DNA of 64,000 bases, from positions 434,001-498,000 of the forward strand of contig NZ_PUEJ01000002.1 of the NCBI RefSeq assembly GCF_002982075.1, written 5' to 3'. Every line of letters starts with the position of its first letter. The first letter of the stretch is position 1. Position numbers and translations under genes: made by a program. Positions 1 through 12,173 of the stretch are shown here, in pieces. The notes below the pieces were generated by a model. It saw only the letters and a program-made list of their open reading frames with translations, searched no databases and was not told the DNA's origin. The stretch is from Labrys okinawensis. GTDB taxonomy: Bacteria; Pseudomonadota; Alphaproteobacteria; Rhizobiales; Labraceae.

Positions 1-222
1 GACGCACTGATTGACGCCATCGTCGCCGCCGACAGCCGGGCCGCGCTCGTCGCGGCGTGCCGCGCCTTCGACCGCGTGCTGCGCTCGGGTTATTACTGGG
101 TGCCGATGTACAACCGCCCGAACCACTGGCTGGCCTATTGGGACGAGTTCGAACATGGCGATCCCGGTGTGATCTACGACCGCGGCATCCCCGATCTATG
201 GTGGCCGAAGAGGAAGGGGTAG
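1..222 (+). CDS. C-terminal end of an ABC transporter periplasmic substrate-binding protein (family 5), partial
   Basis: An open frame enters from the left edge and stops at TAG 220-222, giving the last 73 residues of a longer protein. The tail has a tyrosine/tryptophan-rich stretch (GYYWVPMYNRPNHWLAYWDE) ending in DLWWP. This resembles the C-terminus of oligopeptide/microcin C-type solute-binding proteins (SBP family 5, YejA-like), where aromatic residues close the peptide-binding cleft. Such proteins capture peptides in the periplasm and deliver them to an inner-membrane ABC permease. The N-terminus and any permease genes lie outside the window, so the substrate cannot be named. A heme- or dipeptide-binding relative is possible. 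It converges on rplS. Confidence 0.6.
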   Translation, partial: DALIDAIVAADSRAALVAACRAFDRVLRSGYYWVPMYNRPNHWLAYWDEFEHGDPGVIYDRGIPDLWWPKRKG

Positions 223-261
223 ATCCTGGGATCGCCCGCCGGAAGCCGTCAGTCCCAGGAA

Positions 262-294
262 ACGCAAAACGCCGGCCCGTTGCCAGGCCGGCGT
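262..294 (-). terminator. Rho-independent terminator of rplS
   Basis: Read on the minus strand, CGCCGGCC pairs with GGCCGGCG around an 8-nt loop and is followed by a TTTTGCGTTT tract. It lies 25 bp past the rplS stop codon, at the end of the rpsP-rimM-trmD-rplS block. Confidence 0.75.
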
Positions 295-318
295 CGAAAT
301 CCGTCAGAAGCGCCGGAC

Positions 319-687
319 TTACTTCTTGTAGTCGACGCGCTCGGCGATGCGGGCAGACTTGCCGCGGCGATCGCGCAGGTAATAGAGCTTGGCGCGGCGG
401 ACCTTGCCGCGGCGGACCAGCTTGATGGAATCGATCATCGGCGAGTAGAGCGGGAACACGCGCTCGACACCTTCGCCGTAGGAAATCTTGCGGACGGTGA
501 AGCTCTCCTGCAGGCCGCCGCCGTCGCGGGCGATGCAGACGCCTTCATAGGCCTGAACGCGGGTGCGCTCGCCTTCCTTCACCTTGACGTTCACGATGAC
601 CGTGTCGCCGGGCTGAAATTCAGGAATGTCCTTGCCGGCCGAAAGGCGGGCAATTTCTTCCTGCTCGATAGTCTGAATCAGGTTCAT
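319..687 (-). CDS. rplS: 50S ribosomal protein L19
   Basis: 122 residues, the usual length for alphaproteobacterial L19, which sits at the 30S-50S interface of the ribosome. The protein starts [15 protein letters not shown] and carries the L19 core [20 protein letters not shown], followed by [29 protein letters not shown]. The open frame runs about 100 codons further upstream, but the ATG at 685-687 is the start that matches the family, and the extra upstream residues have no L19 similarity. It is the last gene of the minus-strand ribosomal/RNA-processing block. A strong hairpin follows the stop codon. A 238-bp spacer separates it from trmD, so it may have its own promoter as well as read-through. 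Confidence 0.97.
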   Translation of the reverse strand: MNLIQTIEQEEIARLSAGKDIPEFQPGDTVIVNVKVKEGERTRVQAYEGVCIARDGGGLQESFTVRKISYGEGVERVFPLYSPMIDSIKLVRRGKVRRAKLYYLRDRRGKSARIAERVDYKK

Positions 688-925
688 GATCGATCTCCGC
701 GCGTACCCGAAGGACGCATCTTGCTCTTGCTTGAAGTGGAGGCGTGCCAATACGCCATTACGCAAGGCGAGTCCACCGAATTCGGTAGGGATGGTCATCG
801 CGGACGCGATGCAGCGCGAAGCGATGCGTCGCAGATCCGGGACAGCGATCAGGACAAGGCGCCTTTTCCTCTCCCACTCCCGGATCTGCATCGCGTCACT
901 GCATGCTGCGACGCGCCCGGGATGA

Positions 926-1636
926 CTACTTTCTCTTCTTCTGCGGCGGCTGGCGCGCCTGATAGGCCGCCCACAGGTCCGGCCGGCGCTCACGCGTCAG
1001 GGCCTCGGCCTCGCTGCGGCGCCAGGCTGCGATGTTCTTGTGATGGCCCGAGCGCAGGATGTCGGGAATTGCGCGATCCTCGAAGAGGAGGGGCCTGGTA
1101 TAATGCGGATATTCGAGCAGGCCGTTCTCGAAGCTCTCCTCGTCGCCGGAGGTGGCGCCGCCCATCACGCCCGGCAGCAGTCTGACGCAGGCATCGATCA
1201 GCACCATGGCTCCGAGTTCGCCGCCGGAGAGCACATAGTCCCCGATCGAGACCTCGGTGAGGCCCCGCGCCTCGATTACCCGCTGGTCGACGCCCTCGAA
1301 GCGACCGCACACGATCACCGCGCCCTCTCCGGCCGCCAGCGCGCGCACATGCGCCTGCTGCAGGGGCAGGCCGCGCGGCGACATCAGGAGGCGCGGGCGG
1401 CCGTCATCGCCGAGGGCATCGATGGCATCGGCCAGGACGTCGGCGCGAATCACCATGCCCGGGCCACCGCCGGCCGGCGTGTCGTCGACCGAACGATGAC
1501 GCCCCTGGCCGAAATCGCGGATATTGCGTGTCTCCAGCGCCCAGCTGCCGTTCGCCAGGGCTTCACCCGACAGCGAGACGCCGAGCGGCCCCGGGAACAT
1601 TTCCGGATAGAGGGTGAGGATGGAGGCGCGCCACAT
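926..1636 (-). CDS. trmD: tRNA (guanine-37-N1)-methyltransferase
   Basis: 236 residues. TrmD transfers a methyl group from SAM to N1 of G37 in tRNAs, which prevents +1 frameshifting. It is a SPOUT (trefoil-knot) enzyme. Visible hallmarks are [10 protein letters not shown] (residues 53-62), [11 protein letters not shown] (110-120) and [10 protein letters not shown] (131-140), the SAM-binding knot. The start, [16 protein letters not shown], fits the family exactly. It lies between the HAD phosphatase and rplS on the minus strand, the conserved bacterial order rpsP-rimM-trmD-rplS. The C-terminus ends in a lysine-rich tail (PQKKRK). Confidence 0.97.
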   Translation of the reverse strand: MWRASILTLYPEMFPGPLGVSLSGEALANGSWALETRNIRDFGQGRHRSVDDTPAGGGPGMVIRADVLADAIDALGDDGRPRLLMSPRGLPLQQAHVRALAAGEGAVIVCGRFEGVDQRVIEARGLTEVSIGDYVLSGGELGAMVLIDACVRLLPGVMGGATSGDEESFENGLLEYPHYTRPLLFEDRAIPDILRSGHHKNIAAWRRSEAEALTRERRPDLWAAYQARQPPQKKRK

Positions 1637-1845
1637 GTGTTAGGTGCTCCACCCCTCGTCCCCCTGCCGGGACCCAGCCAACACGAGGGAGTTGGCGATA
1701 CCCAAGGGGTTCGAATGGGAGGGGGCGAACGAAATCGGAATGGTGCAGAAGGTGCCAGCTAGGCCAGATGAATTCCCTTCTCCCCTTGCGGGAGAAGGTG
1801 GCGGCAGCCGGATGAGGGGAGATGCACAAGGGCAAGAAATAGCCC
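1637..1845. repeat. Intergenic REP-type palindrome block between trmD and the HAD gene
   Basis: Positions 1775-1818 hold a 44-nt REP unit made of CCCTTCTCCCCTTGCGGGAG, then AAGGTGGCGGCAGCC, then GGATGAGGG. Its first part folds as a CTTCTCCC/GGGAGAAG hairpin. The same 44 nt recur exactly at 5556-5599 and, inverted, at 5458-5501. The remainder (1660-1770) contains a degenerate relative (CCCCTCGTCCCCCTGCCGGG) and no gene that I can support. Confidence 0.7.
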
Positions 1846-2556
1846 TCATCCCAACAGCCCCTTGAGCCTGTCGTCCGTGAAGTCCTTGATTGAGAACACG
1901 GTGTTCGGGCCGTCGAGGGCCGCGTCGCCGAGCATGGTCTTCACACCCACGGCGCGCATGCCGGCGTTGCGGGCGGCCTCGATGCCCAGCGGCGCGTCCT
2001 CGAACACCACGCATTGGCCGGGCGCCAGGCCCATGGCGTCGGCGGCGGCGAGGAAGAGGTCGGGATGGGGCTTGCCGCGATAGCCCATGGAGGGCGAGAC
2101 CACGGTGACGAAATGGCGGCGCAAATCGAGGCCGTCGAGCACCAGGGCGGCGTTCTCCGGCGTGGCGGCGGTGGCGACCGACATCTTCTGCCCGCGGACT
2201 TCGCAGGCCGCGATCAATGCCATCAGGCCCGGCATCGGCACCATCTGGCTGCGATAGATCTCGCGGTAGATCGCTTCCTTCTCCAGGCCCAGCGTGTCGA
2301 GTTCGTGCTCGCTCGCATCGGGCTTGACCAGCCCGACAACTTCGCGATTGGCGCGGCCGGCGGTATCGCGGAAGAAGCGCTCGCGGTCGAAGGCCAGGCC
2401 ATGGCGCTGATGCCAGGTTTCCCAGGCGTCGTTGTGCACATGCATGTTGTCGACCAACGTACCGTCCATGTCGAAGATCAGGCCGGCGACCGGCATCCCG
2501 GCGAGACTCCTGAAATCACCATCCAGGCTGCCGCTCGAAATGTGGTCAGCGCTCAT
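1846..2556 (-). CDS. HAD-superfamily hydrolase, beta-phosphoglucomutase/phosphatase-like
   Basis: 236 residues from the ATG at 2554-2556, which overlaps the end of rimM by 11 bp and so suggests translational coupling. The HAD motifs are all present: motif I FDMDGTLVD (28-36, nucleophile D29 and acid/base D31), motif II near SVATAA (126-131), motif III lysine in RGKPHPDLF (K162) and motif IV VFEDAPLGIEAA (184-195). The helical cap after motif I is of the subfamily IA type. The family dephosphorylates small sugar phosphates or nucleotides, or isomerises beta-phosphoglucose; the substrate cannot be read from sequence. It is inserted between rimM and trmD, where many bacteria have nothing. An internal start at residue 21 (MPVAGLIFDMDG) is possible. 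Confidence 0.85.
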   Translation of the reverse strand: MSADHISSGSLDGDFRSLAGMPVAGLIFDMDGTLVDNMHVHNDAWETWHQRHGLAFDRERFFRDTAGRANREVVGLVKPDASEHELDTLGLEKEAIYREIYRSQMVPMPGLMALIAACEVRGQKMSVATAATPENAALVLDGLDLRRHFVTVVSPSMGYRGKPHPDLFLAAADAMGLAPGQCVVFEDAPLGIEAARNAGMRAVGVKTMLGDAALDGPNTVFSIKDFTDDRLKGLLG

Positions 2557-3139
2557 CGTCGCCTGTCTCCTCGTTCTCATCAGCCGCGCCAGTCTCTTCG
2601 GGCAGCACGACGACAATATGTCCGGCCTTGACGTCGATCACGGGAATGACGGCCTTGGTGAAGGGCAGCAGCAGGGGCTTGGCGCTGCCGGATGCTTCCT
2701 TGGCGCCCTCCGGTGCCTTCTTGGCGTCATCCGGCGTCACTTCGATGATGTCGCCGGCGCCGAAATCGAACAGGCCGGTGACCGTGCCGATCCTGTTGCC
2801 GTCCTCATCGCGCGCGACGAGGCCGATGAGATCGGCGTGGAAGAATTCGTCCTCGTCCTCGGGCATGCCCAGCGCGTCGCGCGCGACGAAAAGCTGAAGA
2901 TTGACGAGTTGTTCGGCGCCCGTGCGGTCGCTGACACCTTCGACCCGGGCGATCAGCACGTCCTTGGCCCGGCGCAGGCTGGCGAGCTTGATCTGACGGC
3001 CGGATTTGGTGAGGAGGGGGCCGTAATTGGCAATGGCCAGCGGTTCCTCGGTATAGGATTTCAGCCGGATCTCGCCCTTGAGTCCATGGGCCGCGCCGAA
3101 AACGCCGAGGACAACGAGGTTTTGCGGGGCAGGGGGCAT
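2546..3139 (-). CDS. rimM: Ribosome maturation factor RimM
   Basis: 197 residues. RimM assists assembly of the 30S head by binding S19 and 16S rRNA. The N-terminal signature GVFGAAHGLKGEIRLKSYTE (residues 12-31) identifies the RimM beta-barrel. The C-terminal half is a PRC-barrel with LPFTKAVIPVIDVKAGHIVV. An acidic/alanine-rich insert (DDAKKAPEGAKEASGSAK) separates the two and a charged tail (ENEETGDDER) follows, both common in alphaproteobacteria. It is upstream of trmD in the usual order, with a HAD gene in between. Its stop overlaps the start of that HAD gene. Confidence 0.95.
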   Translation of the reverse strand: MPPAPQNLVVLGVFGAAHGLKGEIRLKSYTEEPLAIANYGPLLTKSGRQIKLASLRRAKDVLIARVEGVSDRTGAEQLVNLQLFVARDALGMPEDEDEFFHADLIGLVARDEDGNRIGTVTGLFDFGAGDIIEVTPDDAKKAPEGAKEASGSAKPLLLPFTKAVIPVIDVKAGHIVVVLPEETGAADENEETGDDER

Positions 3140-3167
3140 GGGGAGCCTTTGGCGAAGAGCGCGGGAA

Positions 3168-3192
3168 CCCCTCTCCCCAGCGGGGAGAGGGG
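3168..3192. repeat. Perfect hairpin between rpsP and rimM
   Basis: CCCCTCTCCCC, the loop AGC and GGGGAGAGGGG form an 11-bp stem with a 3-nt loop. It lies just downstream of rpsP on the minus strand with no T-tract. It is more likely a REP-type or processing/attenuating hairpin than a full terminator. Confidence 0.6.
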
Positions 3193-3204
3193 AGCAGGAT
3201 CGCC

Positions 3205-3570
3205 TTACTCGGCCGCTTCGCTGGCCGCGGCCTCGGCCTTCTTGGCCTTCTCGGCGGCGCGGTCCTGCGCCTTCTTGCCGGGAACGGCCTTGACCGGGTT
3301 GTTGCGGGTCTCGCGGGTCAGCAGGCCGGCTTCGGCGAAGTGACGCAGCACGCGGTCGGTCGGCTGGGCGCCCTTGGCGATCCAGGTCTTGGCGGCTTCC
3401 AGATCAACGGTCCAGCGCGACTTGCCCGAATCCTTGGCGATCATCGGGTCATAGGTGCCGAGCTTCTCGATGAAGCGGCCATCGCGCGGAGAGCGCGAAT
3501 CGGCAACGACGACCGCGTAGAACGGGCGCTTCTTGGCGCCGCGACGGGCGAGACGGATCTTGAGGGACAT
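3205..3570 (-). CDS. rpsP: 30S ribosomal protein S16
   Basis: 121 residues. It starts with the diagnostic [20 protein letters not shown] and continues through [19 protein letters not shown], the conserved S16 core that contacts 16S rRNA during early 30S assembly. An alanine/lysine-rich C-terminal extension (about residues 100-121, [12 protein letters not shown]) is longer than in E. coli S16 but common in Alphaproteobacteria. The gene lies between ffh and rimM on the minus strand, the conserved order, with a 54-bp spacer to ffh. Confidence 0.97.
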   Translation of the reverse strand: MSLKIRLARRGAKKRPFYAVVVADSRSPRDGRFIEKLGTYDPMIAKDSGKSRWTVDLEAAKTWIAKGAQPTDRVLRHFAEAGLLTRETRNNPVKAVPGKKAQDRAAEKAKKAEAAASEAAE

Positions 3571-3624
3571 GGGTAACTCCGTTTGTCAGTTTGTTCGTCT
3601 GTGAGGTGAAAGGGTTTCGGGCGG

Positions 3625-5181
3625 CTATTTCTTCTTGCCGCCGAAGGGGAAGCCCGGCGGCAGGCCGCCCGGCAATTTCGGTCCGCCAAGGCCGGGAAAG
3701 CCTGGCAATTTAGGGCCGCCCGGGCCGAAATTCGGCATCTGCGGCGGCAGTTTCGGCATTTCGGAGGGCATTCCCGGCGGCATCTGGCCCTTGGCGATGG
3801 CGTCCAGGGCGCCGGGCGGCAATTGCGGCATGCCGCCGCCCAGGCCGAACATCGAGGCCATCTTGCCGAGCGCGCCCTTCTTGGCCCCGCCCATCTTCTT
3901 CATCATGTCCGCCATCTGCATATGCATCTTCAGCAGGCGGTTGATCTGTTCGGGCGTGGTGCCGGAGCCGGCGGCGATGCGGCGCTTGCGCGAGGCCTTG
4001 AGGATCTCGGGCTTGCGGCGCTCTTCGGGGGTCATCGAATCGATGATGGCGCGCTGGCGCTTGAACACCTTCTCGTCGAGATTGGCGCCGGCGAGCTGGT
4101 CCTTGATCTTGCCCATGCCGGGCAGCAGGCCGAGCACGCCGGACATGCCGCCGATCTTCTCCATCTGGATCAGCTGGTCGCGCAGATCCTCCAGATCGAA
4201 GGCGCCCTTCTGCATCTTGGCGGCGATCTTGGCGGCCTTCTCGGCGTCGATCGTCTCGGCGGCCTTCTCGACCAGCGAGACGATGTCGCCCATGCCGAGG
4301 ATGCGGTTGGCGATGCGGGCGGGATGGAAATCGTCGAGCGCGTCGACCTTTTCGCCGGTGCCGACCAGCTTGATCGGCTTGCCGGTGACGGCGCGCATCG
4401 ACAGGGCGGCGCCGCCGCGGCCATCGCCGTCGAGGCGGGTGAGCACGATGCCGGTGATGCCGAGGCGCCCGTCGAAGGCGCGCGCGGTGTTGACGGCGTC
4501 CTGGCCGGTGAGCGCGTCGGCGACCAGCAGCACTTCATGCGGCTCGGTGACGGCCTTGACCTCGGCCGCCTCGGCCATCAGCGCCTCGTCGACCGTGGTG
4601 CGGCCGGCGGTGTCGAGCATGACGACGTCGTAGCCGCCGAAGCGGGCGGCATCCATGGCCCGCTTGGCGATCTGCACGGCGGACTGGCCCGCGACGATCG
4701 GCAGCACGGAGACGCCCACCTGCTTGCCGAGCACGGCGAGCTGTTCCATGGCAGCGGGACGGCGGGTATCGAGCGAGGCGAGCAGCACCTTCTTGCCGAA
4801 CCTGTCGGTCAGCCGCTTGGCGATCTTGGCGGTGGTGGTGGTCTTACCGGAGCCCTGCAGGCCCACCATCAGGATCGGCACCGGCGGCACCGCCTGCAGG
4901 TCGATGGCCTGGCCTTCGCCGCCGAGCGTCTCGATCAGGACGTCGTTGACGATCTTGACGACCATCTGCCCCGGCGTCACCGATTTCAGCACCTCGGCGC
5001 CGACGGCGCGGGTGCGGACCTTGTCGGTGAAGGAGCGCACGACGTCGAGCGCGACGTCCGCCTCGATCAGCGCACGGCGGATCTCGCGCATGGCTTCGCC
5101 GACATCCGCCTCGGTGAGGGCGCCACGCCGGGTGAGCTTGTCGAGCACATCGGACAGACGTGCGGAGAGACCATCGAACAT
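3625..5181 (-). CDS. ffh: Signal recognition particle protein Ffh (SRP54), GTPase
   Basis: 518 residues from the ATG at 5179-5181 (MFDGLSARLSDVLDKL); upstream codons in the same frame fall in repeat-derived DNA and are not SRP-like. The N domain occupies about residues 1-90. The G domain starts with the P-loop VGLQGSGKTTTTAK (106-119) and contains DTRRPAAMEQL, DTAGR and TRLDGDGRGGAAL motifs. The methionine-rich M domain (about 325-440) binds signal sequences and 4.5S RNA. The tail is extremely Met/Pro/Gly-rich (PPGMPSEMPKLPPQMP). Ffh targets nascent inner-membrane proteins to FtsY. It heads the rpsP-rimM-trmD-rplS block. Confidence 0.97.
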   Translation of the reverse strand: MFDGLSARLSDVLDKLTRRGALTEADVGEAMREIRRALIEADVALDVVRSFTDKVRTRAVGAEVLKSVTPGQMVVKIVNDVLIETLGGEGQAIDLQAVPPVPILMVGLQGSGKTTTTAKIAKRLTDRFGKKVLLASLDTRRPAAMEQLAVLGKQVGVSVLPIVAGQSAVQIAKRAMDAARFGGYDVVMLDTAGRTTVDEALMAEAAEVKAVTEPHEVLLVADALTGQDAVNTARAFDGRLGITGIVLTRLDGDGRGGAALSMRAVTGKPIKLVGTGEKVDALDDFHPARIANRILGMGDIVSLVEKAAETIDAEKAAKIAAKMQKGAFDLEDLRDQLIQMEKIGGMSGVLGLLPGMGKIKDQLAGANLDEKVFKRQRAIIDSMTPEERRKPEILKASRKRRIAAGSGTTPEQINRLLKMHMQMADMMKKMGGAKKGALGKMASMFGLGGGMPQLPPGALDAIAKGQMPPGMPSEMPKLPPQMPNFGPGGPKLPGFPGLGGPKLPGGLPPGFPFGGKKK

Positions 5182-5204
5182 TCGTCTTTTCCTGTTTGGC
5201 CATG

Positions 5205-5252
5205 GCGTTTTGCGATTTGACGCCATCGTCAAGTATCGCAAAACACGTCGAT
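5205..5252 (+). repeat. Partial copy of the ~100-nt two-hairpin repeat (family A)
   Basis: The first hairpin of the family is recognisable (GGCGTTTTGCGATTTGACG then TATCGCAAAACACGTCG), but the second half is replaced by an unrelated palindrome. It lies 24-71 bp upstream of the ffh start codon. Confidence 0.55.
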
Positions 5253-5276
5253 ATCTGCATCTTGGATGCAGATATC
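5250..5276. repeat. Perfect 12-bp hairpin upstream of ffh
   Basis: GATATCTGCATC, TTG and GATGCAGATATC pair perfectly. On the minus strand the hairpin lies about 70-95 nt before the ffh ATG, so it would sit in the leader if the promoter is further upstream. No T-tract follows. Its role (leader structure, operator or repeat remnant) is unknown. Confidence 0.5.
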
Positions 5277-5457
5277 GGAGCCATCGTCCCGCAAGGCAAG
5301 GCGCACAACGCAAAACACGCCCGTGGGCGCATCGCGCTGACGGGCGTTGGCCTCCATCCTCTCGGGATGGTCGGCGGAAGGGCGTCTTACCCATGTAAGA
5401 ACGGGGCGGGATGTAGGGGATATGGGCACGAGAGTCAAGGAAAGGGCCGCTAGTTCA

Positions 5458-5599
5458 CCCTCATCCGGCTGCCGCCACCTTCTCCCGCAAGGGGAGAAGG
5501 GGACCTACTAAGCTAGTTCTGCGCTTTGACAGAGGCAAAGCTATCACGTTCAAATCCCTTCTCCCCTTGCGGGAGAAGGTGGCGGCAGCCGGATGAGGG
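5458..5599. repeat. Inverted pair of identical 44-nt REP units (BIME-like)
   Basis: Unit 1 is at 5458-5501 and unit 2 at 5556-5599. They are exact reverse complements separated by 54 bp, and each contains its own TTCTCCC-GCAAG-GGGAGAA hairpin. Unit 2 is identical to the copy at 1775-1818. The pair fills the ffh-glsA gap (5182-5692), where I see no gene. Confidence 0.85.
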
Positions 5600-5692
5600 G
5601 TGAAGCACCGCGCTCGCTCGTCGACACCTCTTCCCAAACCGCCGCCGATTTGCGCTAAGGGAGAAGACCACCATCCAAACCCGAGGCCCGCC

Positions 5693-6622
5693 TTGCCCCT
5701 GCTTGATGAGATCGTCGCCGAAATCGCCGAGGAGATGGGCTCCTATAGCGAGCGTGGCGAGGTGGCGAGCTATATTCCCGAACTTGCCCGCGTCGACCCC
5801 AGGCATTTCGGCATCGCCGTCATCGATGCCGACGGCAATGCCCATGTCGGCGGCGATGCCGACATGCCCTTCTCGATCCAGAGCATCTCCAAGGTCTTCA
5901 CCTTGACCCTCGCCCTCGGCAAGGCTGGTGACCGGCTGTGGCGCCGGGTGGGACGCGAGCCCTCCGGCAGCGCCTTCAACTCCATCGTGCTCCTGGAGAA
6001 CGAGAAGGGCATTCCGCGAAACCCCTTCATCAATGCCGGCGCCATCGCCGTCACCGATTTGATTCTGTCCGGCCACCAGCCGCGCGAGGCGCTCGGCGAG
6101 ATCCTGCATTTCATGCGCTTCCTCGCCGACGATCCCTCGATCGCCATCGACGAGGCGGTGGCCGCCTCCGAGCAGCGCACCGGCTTCCGCAACGCGGCTC
6201 TGGCCAACTACATGAAATCCTTCGGCGTGCTCGACAACCCGGTCGACTACACGCTTGGCGTCTATTTCCATCACTGCGCCATCGCCATGTCCTGCCGGCA
6301 ACTGGCGATGGCGGGGCGTTTTCTCGCCTCGCAGGGCCGCAATCCCTCGACCGGCCATCGCGTGGTGCAACCCGAGCGCGCCCGGCGCATCAACGCGATC
6401 ATGCTGACCTGCGGCCATTATGACGGCTCCGGCGAATTCGCCTACCGTGTCGGCCTGCCCGGCAAGAGCGGCGTGGGCGGCGGCATCCTGGCGGTGGCAC
6501 CGGGCAAGGCGTCCATCGCGGTGTGGGCGCCCGGCCTCGACGCCAACGGCAATTCCCATCTCGGCCGCATCGCCCTCGAGGCTCTCACCCGCCGCATGGG
6601 CTGGTCGATCTTCGGGGCGTGA
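5693..6622 (+). CDS. glsA: Glutaminase (serine-dependent beta-lactamase-like fold)
   Basis: Hydrolyses L-glutamine to glutamate and ammonia in the cytoplasm. I place the start at TTG 5693-5695, preceded by GAGG with a 6-nt spacer. This gives 309 residues, matching the usual length of about 308; the frame stays open further upstream, but that part lies in REP DNA. The catalytic Ser-x-x-Lys is visible in [12 protein letters not shown] (S64, K67). Other family blocks are [65 protein letters not shown] and the C-terminal [14 protein letters not shown]. It is a single transcription unit ahead of a DUF1993 gene 76 bp downstream. Confidence 0.93.
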   Translation: MPLLDEIVAEIAEEMGSYSERGEVASYIPELARVDPRHFGIAVIDADGNAHVGGDADMPFSIQSISKVFTLTLALGKAGDRLWRRVGREPSGSAFNSIVLLENEKGIPRNPFINAGAIAVTDLILSGHQPREALGEILHFMRFLADDPSIAIDEAVAASEQRTGFRNAALANYMKSFGVLDNPVDYTLGVYFHHCAIAMSCRQLAMAGRFLASQGRNPSTGHRVVQPERARRINAIMLTCGHYDGSGEFAYRVGLPGKSGVGGGILAVAPGKASIAVWAPGLDANGNSHLGRIALEALTRRMGWSIFGA

Positions 6623-6698
6623 GGCGAAGAACCCGTGGCCATCGGGCCTCGAGCCAAGTAAAAACAGCCCCATCGCCCAGACAGGCCCGGAGGAACTC

Positions 6699-7211
6699 AT
6701 GTCGCTTTCATACTACCAGGCAACCGTGCCGGTTTTCGTGCACACCTTGGAGGCGCTTTCGGCCATCCTCGACAAGGCAGCCGCTTTTGCCGAGGCCAAG
6801 AAGGTCGAACCGACCGTGATGTGCGGGCTCAGACTCACCGCCGACATGCTGCCGCTCTCGCGCCAGGTCAGCACGGCCTGCGATTTCGCCAAGCTGTGCG
6901 TGGCGCGGCTTTCCGGGGTCGAGGCGCCGAAATTCAACGACGACGAGAAGGATTTCGCCGAATTGCGCTCGCGCATCGCAAGGACGCTGGAATTCATCCG
7001 CTCCGTTCCCCAGGCTGCTGTCGAGGCCGGCGGCGGGCGCGTGATCAGCCTGAAGATCGCCGGCGCGCAGCGCGAGTTGAAGCCCGACGACTATCTCAAC
7101 TTCTATGCCCTGCCGAATTTCTTCTTCCACGCCACCACCGCCTACGCGATCCTGCGCGCCAACGGCGTGGAACTCAGCAAGAAGGACTATCTCGGCCCGC
7201 TGTTCGACTGA
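6699..7211 (+). CDS. DUF1993 family protein
   Basis: 170 residues from the ATG at 6699, which has an AGGA element (6690-6693) just upstream. It matches the DUF1993 family: a helical DinB-like bundle starting SLSYYQATVPVFVHTLEALS, with RLTADMLPLSRQVSTACDFAK and ending NFFFHATTAYAILRANGVEL. DinB-like bundles often bind a metal with histidines, but only scattered histidines are seen here (H135 near the end), so catalysis is not supported. The family is widespread in proteobacteria and has no established function. It lies 76 bp after glsA on the same strand and may be co-transcribed with it. Confidence 0.85.
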   Translation: MSLSYYQATVPVFVHTLEALSAILDKAAAFAEAKKVEPTVMCGLRLTADMLPLSRQVSTACDFAKLCVARLSGVEAPKFNDDEKDFAELRSRIARTLEFIRSVPQAAVEAGGGRVISLKIAGAQRELKPDDYLNFYALPNFFFHATTAYAILRANGVELSKKDYLGPLFD

Positions 7212-7217
7212 AGCGTC

Positions 7218-7297
7218 CCTGGGACCGCCGGCTTTCAGCCGGCTCTTCCCATCCGCAAGAGCAGCGGTTCCAGGAACCGGCTGAAGGCGGTCCCAGG
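7218..7297. repeat. Large imperfect inverted repeat downstream of the DUF1993 gene
   Basis: CCTGGGACCGCC (7218-7229) pairs with GGCGGTCCCAGG (7286-7297). Inside are CCGGCTTTCAGCCGG and GGTTCCAGGAACC palindromes. It resembles a small REP/MITE-like element rather than a terminator, since no T-tract is seen. Confidence 0.6.
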
Positions 7298-7338
7298 AGC
7301 GCCTCGACAAAGCGCTGCAATCGATCCTAAAAGCGCTG

Positions 7339-8591
7339 ATGCGCTTTCGCTTCGTCCACGCCGCCGATCTGCATCTCGACAGCCCCATGCATGGACTGAC
7401 GGCCCGCCAGCCCGAGCTGGCGGCGCTGTTCGGGCGGGCGACACGCGAAGCCTTCGAAGCACTGATCGACGAGGTGCTGGCCCGGCAGGTAGCCTTCCTG
7501 GTGATCTCGGGCGACGTCTATGACGGCGACTGGCGCGATTATCACACCGGCCTGTTCTTCGCCGCCCAGCTGGCCCGGCTGTCGCGCGCCGGCATTCCCG
7601 CCTTCCTGATCCAGGGCAATCACGACGCCGAAAGCCAGATCTCGCGCAAGGTGACGCTGCCCTCGCTGGTGCATTCCTTCGGCACCCGCAAGGCCGAGAC
7701 CATGGAACTGCCCGAGCTGAAGGTCGCCCTGCATGGCCGGAGCTTCGCGGAGCGTTCCTTGAGCGATAATATCGTGCGCGATTTTCCTCCGGCGCGCGCA
7801 GGCTGGTTCAATCTCGGCCTGCTTCACACCTCGCTCGACGGCCGGGCCGGCCATGCCTCCTACGCGCCCTGCACCCTCGCCGATCTCAAAGCGCGCAACT
7901 ACGACTACTGGGCGCTCGGCCATATCCATGCGGCCGAAATCGTCGCCACGGATCCCCCTGTCGTCTTTCCCGGCAATATCCAGGGCCGCCATGTGCGCGA
8001 GAGCGGGCCGAAAGGCGCCATGCTGGTGGAGGTCGAGGACGGGGCCGTCGCCTCGCTCACGCCTTTGGTGCTCGACAAGGCCCGCTGGGGCCATCGCCGT
8101 ATCGCAATCGGCGAGGCGGCGACGCTGGCCGAGGTGCTGGCCCTGGTCGAGCCGGCTTTGCGGGAGGAAATCGACGCGGCGGGCGAGCGTCCGCTCGCCC
8201 TGCGCCTGACGCTGACGGGCGAGACGCCTGTTCATGACGGGCTTGCCGCCGACGCCCAGCATTTGCGGGCCGAGATCCAGGCGGCGGCCGACAGGGTGAG
8301 CGAACGGCTCTATATCGAGCGCGTCGAACTTGCCACCACCGCGCCGCGGAGCGCGCTGGACGAGACCGTCGGCTTTGCCGACCCCCAGGGCCTGCTGGCC
8401 GGGCTGGAGGCGGAACCGGAATTCAGCGAGGCGCTTGCCGGTATCGTCGAGGACATTCTCGCCAAATTGCCGGACGAGGTCCGCCAGGCCGTGCGCGGCG
8501 AGGAGATCGGCGCCGCGTTGGTGGACGAGGCGCGCGCCGTCGCCCTGGCGCGGCTGCGCCGCGGCGGCAAGGCCGGCGCCGGAGAGGCGGC

Positions 8592-8595
<4 letters not shown>
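7339..8595 (+). CDS. DNA repair exonuclease, SbcD/Mre11-like metallophosphoesterase (YhaO type)
   Basis: 418 residues. The Mre11-type phosphoesterase motifs are present in order: FVHAADLHLDSP (D10, H12), VISGDVYDGD (D59), IQGNHDAES (N94, H95, D96) and WALGHIHAAE further on. They coordinate two Mn ions for DNA end processing. The C-terminal third is a capping region, alanine/glutamate-rich. Its stop overlaps the next ATG by 4 bp (ATGA at 8592-8595), so it is translationally coupled to the SMC-like ATPase, the classic nuclease-ATPase pair. The length and motifs fit the YhaO branch better than canonical SbcD. It is a likely cytoplasmic DNA-end repair complex; the substrate is not established for this branch. 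Confidence 0.88.
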
Positions 8596-12056
<3,461 letters not shown>

Positions 12057-12173
12057 CGGAAGCGTTCATTGTCCATTCAGCTTGTACCCCCTAAAGTGCA
12101 TCCCATGAGTTCAAGGGCACAAAGCAGCTACCGATGGTGGCGCTTCTGGAGCGCCCCACGTGAGGAATTGATC

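Noticed and set aside
1690-1725. GGTTCGAAT-containing stretch resembling a tRNA T-arm
   Set aside because: No acceptor stem, anticodon arm or CCA end can be folded around it; it lies in a degenerate REP block.
5458-5599. Inverted repeats considered as a CRISPR array or insertion sequence
   Set aside because: Only two units in opposite orientation with no spacers or transposase frame; they match REP units found elsewhere in the window.
5513-6700. A 395-codon minus-strand frame across glutaminase
   Set aside because: The plus-strand frame encodes an unmistakable glutaminase; this one has no motif and starts in unrelated sequence.
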